Shown: positions 43,853-54,332, numbered from the stretch's first letter. The stretch is DNA of 64,000 nt from Bacillota bacterium (GCA_021770445.1 JAETQY010000009.1:19677-83676), one strand, 5' to 3'. Numbers and translations are program-made. Notes: generated from the letters alone by a model not told the origin.

Positions 43853-46246
43853 ATGGAGAAGCGGACCCTGGAGGACCTGGCCCCCGGCCAGAGCGGGACC
43901 ATCCTGTCGGTGGGCAACAGATCGGGGACGGTGAAGCGCCGGCTGGTGGACATGGGCCTCACCCCGGGTACCGAGGTGAAGGTGACCAAGATCGCCCCCC
44001 TGGGCGACCCTATCGAGGTCACCCTGCGGGGGTATGAGCTGTCTCTGCGCAAGGCGGACGCCGCCCAGATCGTCATGGGCCAGCCCCGGCCCCGGGGGAC
44101 CGGCGCGGCCCGGGCGGCCATGACCCGCCGGGACCCGGAGACCGCCCGCCGTCAGCTCCGGGCCCACGAGCACGAGTTGGAGGAGCACAGCGGCCGCTAC
44201 GACCCCGCTGAGCACGACAAGCGTACCATGCGCATCGCCCTGGCGGGCAACCCCAACTGCGGCAAGACCACCCTGTTCAACGCCCTCACCGGCTCCAACC
44301 AGTACGTGGGCAACTGGCCCGGCGTCACCGTGGAGAAGAAGGAGGGCACTGCCCACATCGGCGAGAAGGCGGTCACCGTGGTGGACCTGCCCGGCATTTA
44401 CTCCCTGTCCCCCTACTCCATGGAGGAGATCGTGGCCCGGGACTTCATCATCGGCGAGGGCCCCGACTGCGTCATCGACATCGTGGACGCCACCAACCTG
44501 GAGCGCAACCTGTACCTCACCGTCCAGCTGCTGGAGCTGGAGCGGCCCACGGTGCTGGCCCTCAACTTCATGGACGAGGTGGAGAAGCGGGGGGACAGAA
44601 TCGACGTGGACCGGTTGTCCAAGGAGCTGGGGGTGCCGGTGATCCCCATTACCGCCCGGACGGGGGAGGGCGTGGAGGAGCTGATGCACACCGCCCACCG
44701 GCAGATGCACCTGGGGGTGACCGTGGAGCCGGACGACCTCTACGACGACTACACCCACGACATCCACCACCGCATGGGCGAGCTGCTCCACGACTACGCC
44801 TACGCCGCCGACCTCCCCGCCCACTGGGCCTCCATCAAGCTGCTGGAGGGGGACGCCATCGTGGAAAAGGCGCTGAATCTGCCCCAGGATGTAAAAAAGA
44901 AGCTGGACGCCCTGGTGGCGGAGTATGAGAACTCCAGCGACCTGGGGGACCGGGAGACCCTCATCGCCGACAGCCGGTACCAGTACATCCAGCGGGTGGT
45001 GGCCGCCTCGGTGGTCCGGGGGACCGCCCCCGGGGAGCCCACTTTCAGCGAGAAGATCGACAGGGTGGTCACCCACCGGGTGTTCGCCATCCCCCTGTTT
45101 CTGTGCACCATGCTCATCATGTTCGTGGTCACCTTTGGCCCCTTCGGCTCCTGGTTGTCCGACGGCGTGGGGGCAGGGATGGACGCTCTGGCCCAGTGGC
45201 TGGCCCCCGCCTTGGAGGGGATGGGGGTGTCCCCCGTGCTCGTCTCCCTGGTGTGCGACGGCATCATCGCCGGCGTGGGCGGCGTACTCACCTTCCTGCC
45301 CCAGATCGCCCTGCTGTTCCTGTTCCTCTCCTTCCTGGAGGACTCGGGCTATATGTCCCGGGCGGCCTTCATCATGGACCGGGCTCTGCGCCGGTTCGGC
45401 CTGTCCGGCAAGGCCTTTATCCCCATGCTCATGGGCTTCGGCTGCTCCGTCCCCGCCATCATGGGGGCCAGGACCATGGAGAACGAAAAGGACCGGCGGA
45501 TGACCATTTTACTGATTCCCTTCATGTCCTGCTCCGCCAAGCTGCCCGTCTACGGTCTGCTCTCCGCCGCCTTCTTCGGCCCCTGGGCGGGTCTGGTGGT
45601 CTTCGGGCTGTACATCATCGGCATGGTCGTGGGCATCGCCTCCGGGCTGTTCTTCAAAAAGACCCTCTTCGCCGGGGAGCCCGCCCCCTTTGTGCTGGAG
45701 CTGCCCCCCTACCGCCTGCCCTCCATCGGCAATATGCTTACCCATGTGTGGCAGAAGGTGAAGGGCTTCCTAGTCAAGGCGGGCACCCTGATTCTGCTCA
45801 TGTCCATGGTCCTCTGGCTGCTCCAGTCCTTCGACTTCTCCCTCCACATGGTGGAGGACCCCACCCACAGTATGCTGGGCGCCCTGGGCAATGTGATCGC
45901 CCCTGTGTTCGCCCCCTGCGGCTTCGGACACTGGCAGGCCGCTGTGGCCCTGCTCACCGGGCTGATCGCCAAGGAGATGGTGGTGTCCTCCCTGTCCATG
46001 TTCTACGGCTTCTCCCTCACCGCCGCCGGCACGGAGGTGGCCGCCGCCATGACCGGCTTCACCCCTCTGTCCGCCTTCGCTATGCTGGTGTTCATCCTGC
46101 TCTACGTCCCCTGTGTGGCCGCCGTGTCCACCCTGTTCAAGGAGATGGGCAGCCGCAAGTGGGCCTGGTTCTCCATTGCCTGGCAGATCGGCTGCGCCTA
46201 TGTGGTGTCCCTGCTGGTGTACCAGATCGGAGGGCTGTTCCTGTGA
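43853..46246 (+). CDS. feoB: Ferrous iron transporter, FeoA-FeoB fusion
   Basis: N-terminal FeoA-like domain then MRIALAGNPNCGKTTLFNALTGSNQYVGNWPGVTVEKKEG. Confidence 0.95.
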   Translation: MEKRTLEDLAPGQSGTILSVGNRSGTVKRRLVDMGLTPGTEVKVTKIAPLGDPIEVTLRGYELSLRKADAAQIVMGQPRPRGTGAARAAMTRRDPETARRQLRAHEHELEEHSGRYDPAEHDKRTMRIALAGNPNCGKTTLFNALTGSNQYVGNWPGVTVEKKEGTAHIGEKAVTVVDLPGIYSLSPYSMEEIVARDFIIGEGPDCVIDIVDATNLERNLYLTVQLLELERPTVLALNFMDEVEKRGDRIDVDRLSKELGVPVIPITARTGEGVEELMHTAHRQMHLGVTVEPDDLYDDYTHDIHHRMGELLHDYAYAADLPAHWASIKLLEGDAIVEKALNLPQDVKKKLDALVAEYENSSDLGDRETLIADSRYQYIQRVVAASVVRGTAPGEPTFSEKIDRVVTHRVFAIPLFLCTMLIMFVVTFGPFGSWLSDGVGAGMDALAQWLAPALEGMGVSPVLVSLVCDGIIAGVGGVLTFLPQIALLFLFLSFLEDSGYMSRAAFIMDRALRRFGLSGKAFIPMLMGFGCSVPAIMGARTMENEKDRRMTILLIPFMSCSAKLPVYGLLSAAFFGPWAGLVVFGLYIIGMVVGIASGLFFKKTLFAGEPAPFVLELPPYRLPSIGNMLTHVWQKVKGFLVKAGTLILLMSMVLWLLQSFDFSLHMVEDPTHSMLGALGNVIAPVFAPCGFGHWQAAVALLTGLIAKEMVVSSLSMFYGFSLTAAGTEVAAAMTGFTPLSAFAMLVFILLYVPCVAAVSTLFKEMGSRKWAWFSIAWQIGCAYVVSLLVYQIGGLFL

Positions 46247-46644
46247 TCGTAAACATCCTGTTTTGGATTTTTATGCTGGTGTTTATCCTGATGATCCCCC
46301 TCCTCATGCTGGGCTTAGGCAAGTCGTTTATGAAGAATCCCCCCACCGAGATTAACCCTGGCTACGGCTACCGGACGGCTATGTCCTCGAAAAACCAAGC
46401 CACCTGGGACTTTGCCCAGAAATATATGGGCGAGGTCTGGTATAAAGCGGGCCGGGTCCTGTTGGTTCCCTCCATTGTTCCGCTACTCTTTGTGCTGGGG
46501 CGGGATGTAGGTACCGTCGGCATGGCTGGCCTGGTCGTCTCCGGGGTGCAGCTAATTGTTATGCTGAGCTCTATTGGAGTCACAGAACGTGCCCTGAAGA
46601 AAAACTTCGACAAAAACGGAAAAAGAAAGACAGAAACGGACTGA
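46243..46644 (+). CDS. SdpI-like membrane protein (GTG start)
   Basis: NPGYGYRTAMSSKNQATWDFAQKYMGEVWYKAG is the SdpI-family pattern; overlaps feoB stop. Confidence 0.75.
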   Translation: MIVNILFWIFMLVFILMIPLLMLGLGKSFMKNPPTEINPGYGYRTAMSSKNQATWDFAQKYMGEVWYKAGRVLLVPSIVPLLFVLGRDVGTVGMAGLVVSGVQLIVMLSSIGVTERALKKNFDKNGKRKTETD

Positions 46645-46648
46645 TTTT

Positions 46649-47440
46649 GTGATAAAACTCATTTCTCTGGACCTGGACGGCACTCTGCTTGACCCCAAGG
46701 GCCGGGTCACGGACGCTTCCAAGGCGGCCATCGCCAAGGCAAGAGCGGCAGGGCTGCGGGTGGTCATCAACACCGGCCGGGACTGCCACGAGGCGGCCTG
46801 GTTCGCCCGGGAGGCGGGGTGCGACACGCTGAACGCCTCCACCGGGGGCGGGATGGTGTCCGATGGCGAGCAGGTCTTGCGCCAGTGGGATGTGCCGGAG
46901 CCCTCGGGCCGCCGGGCGGTGGAGCTGTGTCTGGGCTGGGGCTTCGATTTGATGGTCTTTGCCGGGGAGAAGACCCTGGTTAGCTCCGCCTATAAGAAGT
47001 ACCTGGACCGGTACTACCCCTTCCCGGCCTTTCACGCCCACGCCGTAGTCACCAACGACCCCCTGGGCTACATGGCGGAGCACAATTTGCCCCTGACCAA
47101 GCTCCACGGGGAGCTGGACCCCACCCAATACCCCCTGGACCAGCTGGCCGCCTTGCCAGGGGTGGCCCTCACCACCTCCAGCAGCCACGACGTGGAGCTG
47201 GTGGCTGCCGGGACGGACAAGGGGAAGGCCCTGGCCCTGATCGCCCAGCGGTACGGCGTCCCTCTGGAGGACTGCGCCGCCGTGGGGGACAGCGCCAACG
47301 ATTTGGAGGTCCTCCGGGCGGTGGGGACCCCCATCGTTATGGGCGACGCCCCGGAGAAGGTCAAAGCCGTCGCCGCCCGCGTCGCCCCTTCAAACGCCAA
47401 GGAGGGTGCGGCCTGGGCCATCCTGAGCTGTCTGGAATAG
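46649..47440 (+). CDS. Cof-type HAD hydrolase
   Basis: ISLDLDGTLLD; DKGKALALIAQRYG; VGDSANDLEVL. Confidence 0.93.
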   Translation: MIKLISLDLDGTLLDPKGRVTDASKAAIAKARAAGLRVVINTGRDCHEAAWFAREAGCDTLNASTGGGMVSDGEQVLRQWDVPEPSGRRAVELCLGWGFDLMVFAGEKTLVSSAYKKYLDRYYPFPAFHAHAVVTNDPLGYMAEHNLPLTKLHGELDPTQYPLDQLAALPGVALTTSSSHDVELVAAGTDKGKALALIAQRYGVPLEDCAAVGDSANDLEVLRAVGTPIVMGDAPEKVKAVAARVAPSNAKEGAAWAILSCLE

Positions 47441-47534
47441 AACACCCTCGGTGCTCTGCACTCACAAAAAAGGCCGGAGGCCGGGTAGGTGACCCAAATC
47501 CGGCGCTGAGACGGTGGGCGTGCGCTGGGGTTTT

Positions 47535-47609
47535 CAGGGGCGGAGCCCCTGAACGGCGTTTTGCCCACTTTGCCGCTGTTGGCAAAGTGGGTCGCCGCCG
47601 GGGCGGCGA
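47535..47609. repeat. Intergenic palindromic element with three consecutive perfect hairpins
   Basis: CAGGGGC-GGA-GCCCCTG; CCCACTTTGCC-GCTGTT-GGCAAAGTGGG; TCGCCGCC-GG-GGCGGCGA. Confidence 0.7.
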
Positions 47610-47638
47610 AACCCTCCCCTCATTCCACCGTAACACAT

Positions 47639-47672
47639 AAAAAGCGCATCCCGCATAACCGGGACGCGCTTT
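47639..47672. terminator. Bidirectional terminator-like hairpin
   Basis: AAAAAGCGCaTCCCG-cataac-CGGGAcGCGCTTTTG. Confidence 0.6.
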
Positions 47673-47674
47673 TG

Positions 47675-48319
47675 TCATGCACTCTGAGCATGTCGAATCA
47701 GATCGTCCTCCCGCTGAAAGCGGGTAAACAGCTTGTAACTTCCCACGCTCCAGGCCAGGAACAGCACGTGGACCAATAACCCCAGCCAGCCGGGGACCAT
47801 CATCACGCCGGTAAACTCATAGGTTCCTCTGAAGGCGATCCAGCACCAGATGGGCGGCAGCTGGATGACGGCCAGGACCAGACAGGCTGGTCCGGCCGGG
47901 GTCCAGTGCTTGGCAAAAAGACCGTAGAGGCTCCACCACAAAAATTGAGCTGTCATGATTGCGACAATTCCCCAATAGGCCGGGTGGGGTTTTCCAAAAT
48001 TTCGGGCGTTGGCGATGTAGAGCAGGCCCACCACCGCCACACACGCGGCAAAGAGGGTCAGCTCCGCCGCCGCCAGCAACCTCGGCCACAGGGTCCGCCA
48101 TCTCCACTCCCGGGCGTAGCGCCGGGCCAGCTCCGCCGGGTCGCCCATGCGGGCGGCCGCCAGGGCGCGGGCCTCCTCTGGGGTGTGCCCCGCCTCCTCC
48201 AGGTCCCGGCATAGGGCAAGCAGGTGGTCCTCCAGCTCCTTTTTGGTCCGTTCCCGGTAGCTTCCATCAGGGACGCCCTCCAGACATTGACCAATCAATT
48301 CTTCCGTCCAATTTTTCAT
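47675..48319 (-). CDS. HAAS/permease-prefix-domain membrane protein
   Basis: MKNWTEELIGQCLEGVPDGSYRERTKKELEDHLLALCRDLEEAGHTPEEARALAAARMGDP. Confidence 0.75.
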   Translation of the reverse strand: MKNWTEELIGQCLEGVPDGSYRERTKKELEDHLLALCRDLEEAGHTPEEARALAAARMGDPAELARRYAREWRWRTLWPRLLAAAELTLFAACVAVVGLLYIANARNFGKPHPAYWGIVAIMTAQFLWWSLYGLFAKHWTPAGPACLVLAVIQLPPIWCWIAFRGTYEFTGVMMVPGWLGLLVHVLFLAWSVGSYKLFTRFQREDDLIRHAQSA

Positions 48320-49041
48320 GCCAGCTTATGCCTCTCCTCTCTTTTTCGCCCGAATGCACCCCCCAGCAGGATACAGAGCGCGAAGGTAAAGCAATGGTAC
48401 CAGGCGTTGTAGATCAAGTAGCGGGACACAGCCTCCCAAAACGGCCTGTGGTGGTTGTCAATGGCGCTCCACCAGGCGTTGAACGCGGTGATATAGGCCC
48501 AGTGGACGCACAGCGCCGCGCTGATGACCACCGCCGGGCGGCGGGAGGTCTGGAGCCTGCGGCTCATGTAGAGCGCCCCCGCAGCCAGGGCTAGGGCGAA
48601 GGGCAGAAGGTGCCGCCAGAAGAGGGAGTTGTTCCAGTTTCCTATGGTGCCCCGGATCAGCAGGATCCAGGGCTTCCGGGGGTCTCCGGGCAGGGAGGTC
48701 GCCAACTGCCACACGCTTCCCATCACCCAGTAGATCAGAAAATGTGTCCCGGCCATGACGGCCAGGCCCCCGACCCAGGCCCGCAGGAGGAGGCGCAGTG
48801 CCGCCAGCCTCCCCGGCAGGGACCGCTTCCAGGCGGCCAGATACTCCTTCTTCAGCCGCTCCGGCTCCCCCATGAGGCGCAGGGCCTCGGCCTGGGCCTC
48901 CGCCTCCGTCCGGCCCGCGTCCATCAGGGCGCGGCGCTGGCATTCCAGGTGGTCCTCCAGCTCCTTCTCCGTCCGCGTCCGGTAGCCGCCTGCGGGGACG
49001 TCCACCAAAACTTGGCTGATAAATTCTCCCATCCAATTCAT
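48316..49041 (-). CDS. HAAS/permease-prefix-domain membrane protein, tandem paralogue
   Basis: MNWMGEFISQVLVDVPAGGYRTRTEKELEDHLECQRRALMDAGRTEAEAQAEALRLMGEP. Confidence 0.75.
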   Translation of the reverse strand: MNWMGEFISQVLVDVPAGGYRTRTEKELEDHLECQRRALMDAGRTEAEAQAEALRLMGEPERLKKEYLAAWKRSLPGRLAALRLLLRAWVGGLAVMAGTHFLIYWVMGSVWQLATSLPGDPRKPWILLIRGTIGNWNNSLFWRHLLPFALALAAGALYMSRRLQTSRRPAVVISAALCVHWAYITAFNAWWSAIDNHHRPFWEAVSRYLIYNAWYHCFTFALCILLGGAFGRKREERHKLA

Positions 49042-49388
49042 GTTGTTTCTCCTCTCAAAATCCGTCCCATAGCCCTGACATACACCGCCCACTGTTCTTC
49101 CTTGTCCTCCAGCGCCCGCCGGCCGGCGGTGGTGAGGCGGTAGTACCGCCGCTCCCGGCCGTTCTCCGCCTGGGCGTAGGAGTCGATGAGCCCCCGGTCC
49201 TCCAGGGCATGGAGGAAGGGGTACAGGCTGCCCTGGCTCATGCGGAACACGTCCTCTGACAGCAGGGCCATCTCCTGGATCAGCTGATAGCCGTACATGT
49301 CCTTCCGGCTGAGCAGCTTGAGCAAGATCAGCTCATGGCTCCCCTTGGACAACTCCTTATCAACTTTCATGGTATCACCTCTGTTCAA
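49038..49388 (-). CDS. PadR family transcriptional regulator
   Basis: LILLKLLSRKDMYGYQLIQEMALLS...YPFLHALEDRGLIDSYAQ...RRYYRLTTAGRRAL. Confidence 0.92.
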   Translation of the reverse strand: MNRGDTMKVDKELSKGSHELILLKLLSRKDMYGYQLIQEMALLSEDVFRMSQGSLYPFLHALEDRGLIDSYAQAENGRERRYYRLTTAGRRALEDKEEQWAVYVRAMGRILRGETT

Positions 49389-49429
49389 GAGGCATTATAT
49401 ACCTCTGATTCCGATGTGTCAAGAAAAAT

Positions 49430-49459
49430 ACAGAGGACGGCAGAAAGGCCGTCCTCTGT
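49430..49459. terminator. Perfect 12-bp stem hairpin downstream of glgP (minus)
   Basis: ACAGAGGACGGC-AGAAAG-GCCGTCCTCTGT. Confidence 0.7.
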
Positions 49460-49471
49460 CAATACAAAATG

Positions 49472-51751
49472 TTATTTTAAGCGCCAAATATCCTGATTGT
49501 ACTGCTCGATGGTCCGGTCGGAGGAGAAATAACCGGACTTGGCGATGTTGACCAGCATCTTCTTCGCCCAGCCCCGGCGGTCGCCGTAGTCCCGGAGGCA
49601 GCGGTCCTTGGCGGCGATGTAGTCCTCCACATCCAGGAGAGCCATGAACCAGTCCTTGTACTTCATGTCCTTCCACAGGGCAGACAGGCTGGCCGGGTCA
49701 CCGATAGCCAGCAGCTCGGGGGACACCAGGAAGTCTACCAGCCGCTCCACAAGGGGACGGTGGTAGTAGTCCAGGGGCCGATAGCTGCGCCCATCGGGCT
49801 CACTGCCCTGATACAGGCCGATGACCTCGTCGCTGTGCCGGCCGAAGGTGTAGATGTTGCCCTCCCCCACCAGCTGGGCGATCTCCACGTTGGCCCCGTC
49901 CAGGGTGCCCAGGGTGACGGCGCCGTTGGCCATGAACTTCATGTTACCAGTGCCGCTGGCCTCCTTGGAGGCCAGGGAGATCTGTTCGGAGATGTCACAG
50001 GCGGGGATGAGCCGCTCGGCCCAGGTGACGTTGTAGTTCTCCACCATGGCCACCCGCAGCCAGGGGCGGACCTGGGGGTCCTGGTCAATGAGCTTTTGCA
50101 GGCAGAGGATGAGGTGGATAATGTGCTTGGCCATCACATAGGCGGGGGCGGCCTTGGCGCCGAAGAGGACGGTCACTGGCTGCTCAGGGAACCGGCCGGC
50201 CTTGATCTCCAGGTACTTGTGGATGACATACAGAGCGTTCATCTGCTGCCGCTTGTACTCGTGGAGCCGCTTTACCTGGATGTCAAAGACAGACTGGGGG
50301 TCGATTTCGATGCTCTGGGTGGCCCACAGCACCCGGCACAGCTGATTCTTGTTGTGCTGCTTCACCTCCAGCAGCCGGTCCAGGACGGTGGCGTCCTCCT
50401 GGAAGTCCAGCAGCTTCTCCAGCTTTTTAGCGTCCCGTCGCCAGTCGGGGCCGATGCAGCTATCAATGAGGGCGGCCAGCTCCGGGTCGCAGGCCTCCAG
50501 CCACCGGCGGAGGGTGACGCCGTTGGTCTTGTTGTTGAATTTCTCCGGGTAGATGTCGTAGAAGGGCTTGAGCTCGGAGTTCTTCAGGATCTCCGTGTGG
50601 AGGGCGGCCACGCCGTTGACCGAGTAGCCGCAGTGGATGTCCATGTGGGCCATATGGACCCGATTTTGGCCGTCGATGATGGCTACCCGGGGATCGGGGT
50701 AGGCCTCCTTCATTCGGCGGTCCAGCTCCTGAATGACGGGCACCAGCTGGGGGGCCACCTTCTCGATAAAGGACAGGGGCCACTTCTCCAGCGCCTCGGC
50801 CAGGATGGTGTGGTTGGTGTAGGCGCAGGTGCGGCGGACCTGGTCCAGGGCCTCGTCGAAGGACATGCCCTTCCCGGTGAGCAGGCGGATCAGCTCGGGG
50901 ATGACCATGGAGGGGTGGGTGTCGTTGATCTGGATGGCCACATGGTCGGCCAGGGTGTTCGGGGCATACCCCCGGCTCTCCAGCTCGGACAGGATGAGCT
51001 GAGCCCCAGCGGACACCATGAAATACTGCTGATAGACCCTGAGCAGCCGGCCGGCCTCGTCGCTGTCGTCGGGGTAGAGGAAGGAGGTCAGCCGGTGGGC
51101 GATATCTCCCTTGTCGAAGTCGATGCCCACCCAGGGGGCGTCGGCGGGCTGGGCCACGTCGAAGAGGTGGAGCCGGTTGGCGTACCCGTTGTTGGCTCCG
51201 GGGATGGCGATGTCGTAGAGCACCGCCTTCAAAGTAAAGCCGCCGAAGGGCACGTCGAAGGACATGCCGGTGGGGATAAGCCAGCTGTCCGCCTCCATCC
51301 AGGGGTCGGGGACCTCGGTCTGGCGGCCCTGGTCGAATTTCTGCTTGAACAGGCCGTAGTGGTAGTTCAGGCCCACGCCGTCGCCGGGCAGACCCAGGGC
51401 GGCAATGGAGTCCAGGAAGCAGGCGGCCAGGCGGCCCAGGCCGCCGTTGCCCAGGGAGGGCTCGGGCTCCATGGACTCGATGACCCCCAGGTCCCGGCCC
51501 AGGTCGGCCAGCAAGGCCTTCACCTCGTCGTGGAGCCCCAGGGCCAGCAGGTTGTTGCTCAGCAGCTTGCCCATAAGGAACTCGGCGGAGAAGTAGTAGA
51601 GCTTCCGCCCGCCCGCGGGAGCGGGGCGGTCCTGGGCCAGGTGACCGGTAAGGATCAGCAGCGCCTCGTAGAGCTGGTGGTCGTCACACTGGTCGGGGGC
51701 GCAGCCAAAGCGGGTTTGAGTGGTCTGAAAGAGCTGTTCTTTCAGCTGCAT
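49472..51751 (-). CDS. glgP: Glycogen/starch phosphorylase
   Basis: [67 protein letters not shown] motif. Confidence 0.97.
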   Translation of the reverse strand: MQLKEQLFQTTQTRFGCAPDQCDDHQLYEALLILTGHLAQDRPAPAGGRKLYYFSAEFLMGKLLSNNLLALGLHDEVKALLADLGRDLGVIESMEPEPSLGNGGLGRLAACFLDSIAALGLPGDGVGLNYHYGLFKQKFDQGRQTEVPDPWMEADSWLIPTGMSFDVPFGGFTLKAVLYDIAIPGANNGYANRLHLFDVAQPADAPWVGIDFDKGDIAHRLTSFLYPDDSDEAGRLLRVYQQYFMVSAGAQLILSELESRGYAPNTLADHVAIQINDTHPSMVIPELIRLLTGKGMSFDEALDQVRRTCAYTNHTILAEALEKWPLSFIEKVAPQLVPVIQELDRRMKEAYPDPRVAIIDGQNRVHMAHMDIHCGYSVNGVAALHTEILKNSELKPFYDIYPEKFNNKTNGVTLRRWLEACDPELAALIDSCIGPDWRRDAKKLEKLLDFQEDATVLDRLLEVKQHNKNQLCRVLWATQSIEIDPQSVFDIQVKRLHEYKRQQMNALYVIHKYLEIKAGRFPEQPVTVLFGAKAAPAYVMAKHIIHLILCLQKLIDQDPQVRPWLRVAMVENYNVTWAERLIPACDISEQISLASKEASGTGNMKFMANGAVTLGTLDGANVEIAQLVGEGNIYTFGRHSDEVIGLYQGSEPDGRSYRPLDYYHRPLVERLVDFLVSPELLAIGDPASLSALWKDMKYKDWFMALLDVEDYIAAKDRCLRDYGDRRGWAKKMLVNIAKSGYFSSDRTIEQYNQDIWRLK

Positions 51752-51763
51752 AAAAACACATCC

Positions 51764-53266
51764 TTATTTTTTGGATTTGCCGGCCTTGGGCAGGCGCTGA
51801 TATACCGACATATCCCGGTACAGGCGCTTGGCCAGCTTTTCATCGAAGGAGCCGGGCAGGGCCCGCCATTTCCAGTTATTCCCTAAAGTGGAGGGGATAT
51901 TCATCCGGGCCTCCAGCCCCAGGCCCAACAGGTCCTGGAACTGCATCACCGCCAGGTCGGCGGGGGAGGCCCAGGCTGAGCGCATCATGCCCCAGTGGTA
52001 GCCCTCCCGCTTGGTCAGGCGCAGGTAGGCCTTGGCGAAGGACACATCCTTTTTGGGGGCGGAGGCCATCCAGCCCTGGATGGTGTCGTTGTCGTGGGTG
52101 CCGGCGTAGACCACGCAGTGGGTGGGGTAGCGGTGGGGCAGATAGTCGTTGTCCCCGTCCCGGCTGTCGAAGGCAAATTCCAGCACCTTCATGCCGGGGT
52201 AGCCCGAGTCGCGGAGCAGCTTTTTCACCGACGGGGTGAGGAAGCCCAGGTCCTCGGCGATGATGTCCTTCTTGCCCAAGGCCTTGTTCACCGCCTTGAA
52301 GAAGGCGATGCCCGGGCCGGGCTTCCACCGGCCGTTGCGGGCGGTCTTGTCGCCGTAGGGGATGGCGTAATAGGAGTCGAAGCCCCGGAAGTGGTCGATG
52401 CGCAGGGTGTCGTACAGCTTGAACTGGAAGGAGATGCGCCGCAGCCACCAGGAATATCCGTCCTCCTTCATCCTTTCCCAGTTGAAGAGGGGGTTGCCCC
52501 AGAGCTGGCCGTCGGCGGAGAAGCCGTCGGGGGGGCAGCCGGCCACCTCGGTGGGCAGGCCCTTCTCGTCCAGCTGGAACTGGTCAGGGTTGGCCCACAC
52601 GTCGGCGCTGTCCCCTGAGACGTAGATGGGCAGATCGCCGATGATAGAGATGCCCAGGGCGTTGACATACTTCTTCCAGGCGTTCCACTGGCCAAAGAAG
52701 AGGTACTGTACCGCCTTCCAAAAGGCGATCTCCCCGGCCAGCTCGGTCTGGGCCTTCTCCAGGGCGGCGGGCAGGCGCAGCCGCAGCTCCTCGGGCCAGG
52801 TGAACCAGGAGGCCCCGCCGTGTTGGTCCTTCAGAGCCATAAACAGGGCGTAATCCTCCAGCCAGTCCTTCTGCTCCTGGCAGAAGGCGGCAAAGTCGGG
52901 CCGGTCCTGGGCCAGCAGGCGGGAACACGCCTTGTGGAGGACGGGGTAGCGGGTCTTGTACATCAGCCCGTAGTCCACATATTCAGGGTCGTCCCCCCAG
53001 TTGAGGGCTTCAAACTCCGACCGCTCCAGAAGTCCCTGGCCGGCCAGGGTGTCCAGGTCGATAAAGTAGGGGTTTCCGGCGAAGGAGGAGAAGGATTGGT
53101 AGGGGGAGTCGCCGTAGCTGGTGGGGCCCGCAGGGAGGATCTGCCAGCAGCTCTGGCCTCCGGCGGCCAGGAAGTCGGCAAATTTATAGGCCTCTTTCCC
53201 CAGTGTCCCGATCCCGTAGGGGGAGGGCAGGGAGGAGATGGGCATCAGGATTCCTGCTTTTCTCAA
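51764..53266 (-). CDS. malQ: 4-alpha-glucanotransferase
   Basis: SPYQSFSSFAGNPYFIDLD; RIDHFRGFDSYYAIP; IIAEDLGFLTPSV. Confidence 0.97.
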   Translation of the reverse strand: MRKAGILMPISSLPSPYGIGTLGKEAYKFADFLAAGGQSCWQILPAGPTSYGDSPYQSFSSFAGNPYFIDLDTLAGQGLLERSEFEALNWGDDPEYVDYGLMYKTRYPVLHKACSRLLAQDRPDFAAFCQEQKDWLEDYALFMALKDQHGGASWFTWPEELRLRLPAALEKAQTELAGEIAFWKAVQYLFFGQWNAWKKYVNALGISIIGDLPIYVSGDSADVWANPDQFQLDEKGLPTEVAGCPPDGFSADGQLWGNPLFNWERMKEDGYSWWLRRISFQFKLYDTLRIDHFRGFDSYYAIPYGDKTARNGRWKPGPGIAFFKAVNKALGKKDIIAEDLGFLTPSVKKLLRDSGYPGMKVLEFAFDSRDGDNDYLPHRYPTHCVVYAGTHDNDTIQGWMASAPKKDVSFAKAYLRLTKREGYHWGMMRSAWASPADLAVMQFQDLLGLGLEARMNIPSTLGNNWKWRALPGSFDEKLAKRLYRDMSVYQRLPKAGKSKK

Positions 53267-53292
53267 GTTGCTTCACCTGTTTCTGTTCAAAT

Positions 53293-53318
53293 AGAGGGCC
53301 GCCGTCGGGCGGCCCTCT
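53293..53318. terminator. Hairpin between lacI-type regulator and malQ
   Basis: AGAGGGCCGCC-GTC(G)-GGCGGCCCTCT. Confidence 0.65.
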
Positions 53319-53324
53319 TTCCAA

Positions 53325-54332
53325 TCAAGATATTGTTGCCACGCTCTCCCCTTCGATCAACTGGAAGGGGACCAGCTCGTGGACGGGGGGGCTGTTCCGG
53401 GTGATGCCCCGGAGGAGGGCATCTACCCCCCGCTGGGCCAGCAGCTGGGTGTCCTGGCGGACGGTGGTCAGCCGGGGCAGGGAGTACTGGCCGGTGACGA
53501 TGCCGTCGTAGCCCACCACCGAGATATCCTCAGGCACTCGCCGCCCCATGTCCCGCAGGGCCCGGATAGCCCCCAGGGCCATCACGTCGCTGACAGCGAA
53601 GATGGCGGTCAGGTCGGGGCACCGCTCTAGCAGCTTTTTGGTGGCGGCGTAGGCCTCGGGCATAGAGTAGCGGCAGGGCTCGCACTGGCGGTCCACGTCG
53701 AAGGGGATGCCCAGGCGGAGGCAGGCGTCCCGGCAGCCTGTCAGGCGGCGGTGGCTGATCTGAGTGCAGGACCAGTTGCCTCCCAGCAGGCCGATGTGCC
53801 TGTGGCCCTTGGTGGCCAGCAGCTCGATCACCTGCTCCGCCGCCGCGCCGTCGTCGGTGGTGAAGGAGGACAGATTGTCAAAACCCAGCTCCCGGGCGGT
53901 GTTGGTCAGCAGCACGCAGGGGACGGTGATGGGGGAGAAGCCCGCCTCAAACAGCTCCAGGTCGCCCCCCAGGAACAGGATCCCCATAGGTCGGCGCTCC
54001 CGGCACAGCCGGCAGGCATAGTCCACCTCATTGGCGTCCTCATCCAGGTAGTAGACGGCGGCGTCCTGGCCGGCGTCCCGCAGGAGGGCCTGGAGCCTCT
54101 CCACCAGGTCGGCGAAGAGCAGGTTCATGGTTCCCTTGACGATGATGGCAATGCTGGTGCTGGCCTGCTGCTTCAGGTGCTTGGCGTTGTTGTTGGGCTG
54201 GAAGTTCTGTTCCTCCACCACGGCCAGCACACGGCGCCTTGTCTCGTCGCTGACGTCGGGGTGGTCGTTAAGCACGCGGGACACGGTGGCCACGCCGTAT
54301 CCGGACAGTTTGGCGATATCCTTGATGGTCAC
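53325..54332 (-). CDS. LacI family transcriptional regulator
   Basis: MTIKDIAKLSGYGVATVSRVLNDHPDVSDETRRRVLAVVEE. Confidence 0.95.
   Translation of the reverse strand: MTIKDIAKLSGYGVATVSRVLNDHPDVSDETRRRVLAVVEEQNFQPNNNAKHLKQQASTSIAIIVKGTMNLLFADLVERLQALLRDAGQDAAVYYLDEDANEVDYACRLCRERRPMGILFLGGDLELFEAGFSPITVPCVLLTNTARELGFDNLSSFTTDDGAAAEQVIELLATKGHRHIGLLGGNWSCTQISHRRLTGCRDACLRLGIPFDVDRQCEPCRYSMPEAYAATKKLLERCPDLTAIFAVSDVMALGAIRALRDMGRRVPEDISVVGYDGIVTGQYSLPRLTTVRQDTQLLAQRGVDALLRGITRNSPPVHELVPFQLIEGESVATIS

Noticed and set aside
43685-45076. 463-aa minus-strand ORF
   Set aside because: Antisense shadow of feoB; the plus frame has clear GTPase motifs.
49760-51886. 708-aa plus-strand ORF
   Set aside because: Antisense shadow of glgP; low-complexity composition caused by high GC and no recognisable domain.
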